A stretch of 21,809 nucleotides of DNA from Vitrella brassicaformis (Eukaryota > Sar > Vitrellaceae). The stretch's first letter is position 1, and each line of letters opens with the position of its first letter. Of the stretch, positions 18,738 through 21,809 are shown piece by piece. The notes beneath the pieces are model-generated. The model was not told the origin of the DNA. It worked only from the letters and a program-made list of their open reading frames with translations, and made no database searches. A program made the position numbers and the translations under genes. The stretch covers positions 10,023-31,831 of the forward strand of contig CDMY01000676.1 of NCBI GenBank assembly GCA_001179505.1, read 5' to 3'.

Positions 18738-19024
18738 TCATCTACACGACACACGAAAAGTGACAGCGGAACTATATCTTGCTCTCACCGCCCAGGGCTC
18801 ACGATTTGCCACCAGCACAATCCACCAATCCTCATCATCGTCCCGTGTGTTGATGGTGAAGCCGCCCACTGGAGTGTCGTTAGAGGCGAGAGAGGGGAGG
18901 GCTTCAGATAGATGGATGGAACCCCCCGCGAACGTCAACGAACGTGGTGATGATGCAGAGGTGTCACATGGTTGCATAGTGGATGTTTCCTTGGTCGAAA
19001 CCATCGATTCAATCCCCATCATCT
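18738..19024 (-). CDS. possible small unknown protein
   Basis: Minus-strand frame from an ATG at about 19024 (MMGIESMVSTKETSTMQ) to a stop at 18738, about 95 codons. The end, GGFTINTRDDDEDWWIVLVA then NREPWAVRARYSS, looks protein-like. A CAG directly before the ATG could be a 3' splice site. The opposite strand is also open (18661-19146, ATG at 18661) so the coding strand is uncertain. No family recognised. Confidence 0.25.
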
Positions 19025-19152
19025 GCGAGCTTGCAAGGGGAAGGGGTGATGCATTTTTGGCTTCTGCTGGGGTCACTGCTCGGCCATGCTCGTGCAGGCA
19101 TAGATCTCTGAGGCATTACGTATTATTGCCTCGGGATCAGAGCTGATCCCAT

Positions 19153-20700
19153 ATGGACCGGGACGACCACAGCAATGCAGCACCATCAGCACCATCGGCA
19201 CCAGCAGCACCACCCGCATCGGCAGCACCATCATCGACTGACGACAGCAAGCCCGCCACCACTCCCCAGCAGCTGGATCTCTTCGCGGGCGTCACCGGCG
19301 GCGGTCTGTTTGAGGATGAGGAGGAGAGAAGGAGGAAGAAGAAGCAGAAGAGGGCCGTGTCGGAGGAGAAGCTCTTCGCCTTCACTCTCCTGGGCTACGG
19401 GGGAGCCGCCGCCGCATCCAGGGTCCTGACGGCACCGCTCGACAGGGTCAAGGTCATCCTCCAGTGCCAGGCGTGCTTCAGAGGCACCACCGTCACATTC
19501 AACGGCCTCACTGATGCTGCCACACGTGAGCAATGCACGCAGACACGCACGGCATGGCACCCTCATCGACATGCTATGTTGGTCGTGTGTGTGTGTGTGT
19601 GTCTGCCTGTGTGTGCATCCGCCATGGATCAGACATATGGCGCCACCAGGGCTGGCGCGCCTTTTGGTGGGGCTTCAGCCCGCACATGTGGAACGTGTTC
19701 GTCGGCACGGGTGTGCGGCTGCTGACCTACCAGAAGCTCCGGCTGTTTTTCTTGCCCGGCGGCGAAGATGCGCACCACGGCGCGGAGCTGGTTGTGCGCG
19801 AGACTGGCTGCTTCATCGGCTCGAGCTCTGTCGCCCTGCTTGTGTCTTATCCGTTCGACGTGCTCTTCACGCGTCTGGCCACTGACGGCGGGCGGCCCGG
19901 TGCGATGCACAAGCGGACCTTCAAGGGCCTCTGGCACTGCATCTGGACCACTGTACAGACGCAAGGTGGGTGTGGTACTTGAGTGGGTGGATGCTTCCCT
20001 GCTGGATGGATGTATGGGTTTCACTCGTTCAGGCTTCTCGCCCTTCTATCGAGGGTGTGGGTTCTGCATGGCGTCGAGCGTGCCCTTCCTGTTCGTCGCA
20101 CTGGGTGCCGCCCGTCTGTATGAGGACCACATCCTCACCCGCATCCAGCCAGCACGCACCACGCCATCGCGCCCATCTACGTCGACATCAGGGGATTTCC
20201 CCCCGACCGATCAGAAGATGGTGGAGCGGTCGAGCGTCGAGCCGCTGCGGTGGTACCCGTGGAACCTGCTGGGCGGCATGGCCTCAGGACTGCTCGCACA
20301 GACCGCAACCTACCCTTTAGACACCATCAGGTAAATACGTACGCATGTCAGCCGCGTTGCGTTACAAGGAGAGGGGAGTGCTGTGCTGGTCATGTTGCGT
20401 GTCGTGCGTGTAGGCGTCGTTATCAGTATGACGGGTCCAGTCCGTGGAGCGATCCGCCGTGGACGCGACAGTTCGCATCGATAGCCGAGTGCGCACGGGT
20501 CAGCCACCCATCAATCCACCCACCACTCACTCACTCAAGAGAAGAGGTGTGCATGTTGTGTGTCCAATTGTCAGCATTCGTGTCGGCGCGGGTTGGGTGA
20601 TTTGTACAGGGGCGCGGGTGTGAATGCGCTCAAGGTGGTGCCCGAGGCCATGGTCATCTGCTGCCTCTACTGGATCATCAAGACCAAAATACCTCCATAA
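19153..20700 (+). CDS. mitochondrial carrier family protein, ADP/ATP-carrier-like, 404 aa
   Basis: Exons 19153-19525, 19633-19965, 20033-20330, 20414-20498 and 20575-20700 sum to 1215 bases with every join in frame. The three carrier repeats are visible: PLDRVKVILQ (residues 95-104), YPFDVLFTRLATDGG in exon 2, and YPLDTIRRRYQYDG across exons 3-4. Each is followed by the usual glycine/aromatic block: GWRAFWWGFSP, FSPFYRGCGF, and LGDLYRGAGVNALKVVPEAM. The family has six membrane helices in the inner mitochondrial membrane and exchanges metabolites. Repeat motifs most resemble ADP/ATP carriers (RLATD, DTIRRR), but the RRRMMM signature is replaced by RRRYQY, so the substrate is not assigned. The N-terminal 73 residues are an extra Ala/Pro/Ser-rich stretch followed by EDEEERRRKKKQKR, longer than in most carriers. 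The last exon must start at 20575, not at the later AG (20608), to include GLGDLYRG. Confidence 0.88.
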
Positions 20701-21158
20701 TGATCAACTGGATGATCAAGATGGCTCATTTAGTTGTTGGATGATCAATTCACGTAGATGAATGAAATGGACAGAGAAAGATGGATGGATGGATGGATGG
20801 ATGAGAAATGGATGGAAGGTACACTTGTACAGTACTTTCGTGTGTGTAGAGGTAGGTTCGTGTCTGTCGTTCACACACGTCATGACATTGATTCCATGGA
20901 TCAACACGCTTCATCGCCACTCGTCTGTCTGTCTGTATGTATGTCTGTTGCGATAGCATCATCAAAATTGTCTCTCACGCCACGCACACGCCACGCACAT
21001 CATGACTGTCTGCCTGCCTCTCAGTCTGTCAGTCTGTGTGTGCGCCGGTCACTTGAGCATCGGCAGTGTGCGGCGCGGCCGTTTCCTGACACACACAGAC
21101 ACACACACACAGAGACATCCATCCATCCATCGATCCATTTGTGTGTGTTGTGGTGTGG
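20701..21158. other. gap between convergent genes
   Basis: Runs from the carrier stop to the stop of the minus-strand gene. It has GATGATCAA repeats just after the stop, (ATGG)n at 20781-20803, TCTG/TATG runs and (ATCC)n at 21118-21131. It should hold the 3' ends of both transcripts. No gene seen. Confidence 0.5.
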
Positions 21159-21712
21159 TTACGAGAGTCCGTCTGCCCTCTGTCTGATGGCCGGGCTGCT
21201 GATCGACTGGCGCCCCTTCTTGTTGTCGTTCTCACTGTGCGACGACTTGTCGTCGTCCACCGCCGCACGACCACGCTTGCGCGACACTGACGGACCAGTG
21301 AGATGGCATCAGACGAGAGAAACACACACATTTGGTGTGCCTGTGTCTGTGTGTCTGTCTCTTGTACCTTGTTGTTGCTGCGAGTTGTTGTGTGTGTGTC
21401 GCCGCACACTGCAGCCCTTGCCCATGTAGTCACGGGTACTCAGCAGTCCGCTCTCCTGCGGCCTGACAGAGAATGACATGTGTGTCTGTGTGTGTGTGTG
21501 TGTGTGGCAGCGACTTACTGTTCGGTTATGCACTGTGCGATTTCCTCGTCCTGCCCGATCATCGCAGCCAAACTCACACACGTCACCTGCACACACACAC
21601 ACACACACAGATGGATGGCTGGACGGTGTGTCTGTGTGCTCACATAGCGGATGTCGCTGTCGAGGAGCCTCTTGGTGGCCGTCGTCAGAAGCGCCTCAGC
21701 CTCGTTGTCAAG
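21159..21712 (-). CDS. 3' exons of an unknown basic, probably nuclear protein
   Basis: Four exons on the minus strand, in order 21712-21644, 21586-21519, 21462-21368 and 21286-21159, total 360 bases with all joins in frame and TAA at 21161-21159. The first reads LDNEAEALLTTATKRLLDSD, the second VTCVSLAAMIGQDEEIAQCI, the third ESGLLSTRDYMGKGCSVRR and a His/Asn/Gln run, the last SRKRGRAAVDDDKSSHSEND and KKGRQSISSPAIRQRADGLS. The first two exons look like a helical domain with hydrophobic repeats; the tail is low-complexity with basic clusters that could be nuclear import signals. The 5' part lies beyond the right edge. No family recognised. Confidence 0.7.
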
Positions 21713-21716
21713 CTGA

Positions 21717-21743
21717 CCAGACAGACAGACAGACAGACAGACA
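21717..21743. repeat. (ACAG)n tract beside a minus-strand acceptor
   Basis: On the minus strand this is (CTGT)n directly before the GTCAG acceptor of the exon 21644-21712, so it takes the place of a pyrimidine tract. Confidence 0.8.
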
Positions 21744-21809
21744 AGGGCATGGATGTGTGTGTATGCTGGTGTGGTGGGTGTGTGGGCGACCGATGGGTCA
21801 TCGTCGTTG

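Noticed and set aside
1-21809. CRISPR array, bacterial operon, phage or integrated virus
   Set aside because: No spaced identical repeats with unique spacers, no bacterial gene order, and no viral hallmark proteins. Spliced eukaryotic genes fill the window.

Overview
This is a eukaryotic nuclear window. Genes are split into short exons (about 50-500 bases) by short GT-AG introns, most of them 60-180 bases, and lie on both strands. Introns and gaps are full of (GT)n/(CA)n, (ATCC)n and (TCCC)n runs. Coding exons are GC-rich with alanine, glycine and proline tracts. A short interval carries pieces of the plant-type telomere unit TTTAGGG. Together these suggest a chromerid-like alveolate alga such as Vitrella. 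That assignment is an inference from style, not a search result.

Layout. 112-418 (-): 5' exon of an unknown gene that runs off the left edge. 514-624 (+): a small ORF. 862-2358 (+): a seven-exon U-box protein, probably an E3 ubiquitin ligase. About 2725-4256 (+): gene A of an unrecognised family. 4184-5960: duplicated, decaying material with three copies of a 69-base exon cassette and coiled-coil exons. 6317-6886 (+): a small acidic-tailed ORF. 7121-8165: weak ORFs. 8300-8770: an AT-richer repeat island. 9193-10967 (+): gene B, a clean six-part model of 453 codons and a paralogue of gene A. 11000-12339: no gene seen. 12340-13331 (+): an unknown serine-rich gene. 14084-14807 (-): exons of an unknown gene, divergent from 15308-17127 (+), a potassium-channel-tetramerisation-type BTB (T1) plus TLDc protein. 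17209-17898: a second, broken TLDc domain. 19153-20700 (+): a five-exon mitochondrial carrier of 404 residues. 21159-21712 (-): last four exons of a basic, probably nuclear protein that enters from the right.

How the genes relate. There is no operon logic here. Two themes stand out. The first is local duplication: genes A and B share several spaced motifs, a fragment of the same motif lies inside an intron of gene A, a symmetric 23-codon exon is present three times, and TLDc is duplicated in tandem with decay. The second is an intron style with CA-rich sequence after the donor and GT-rich sequence before the acceptor. The exon joins of the carrier, gene B, the U-box gene and the right-edge gene keep one frame throughout, so those models are the most reliable. 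The TLDc region cannot be read without frame changes, which means either pseudogenes or base errors.
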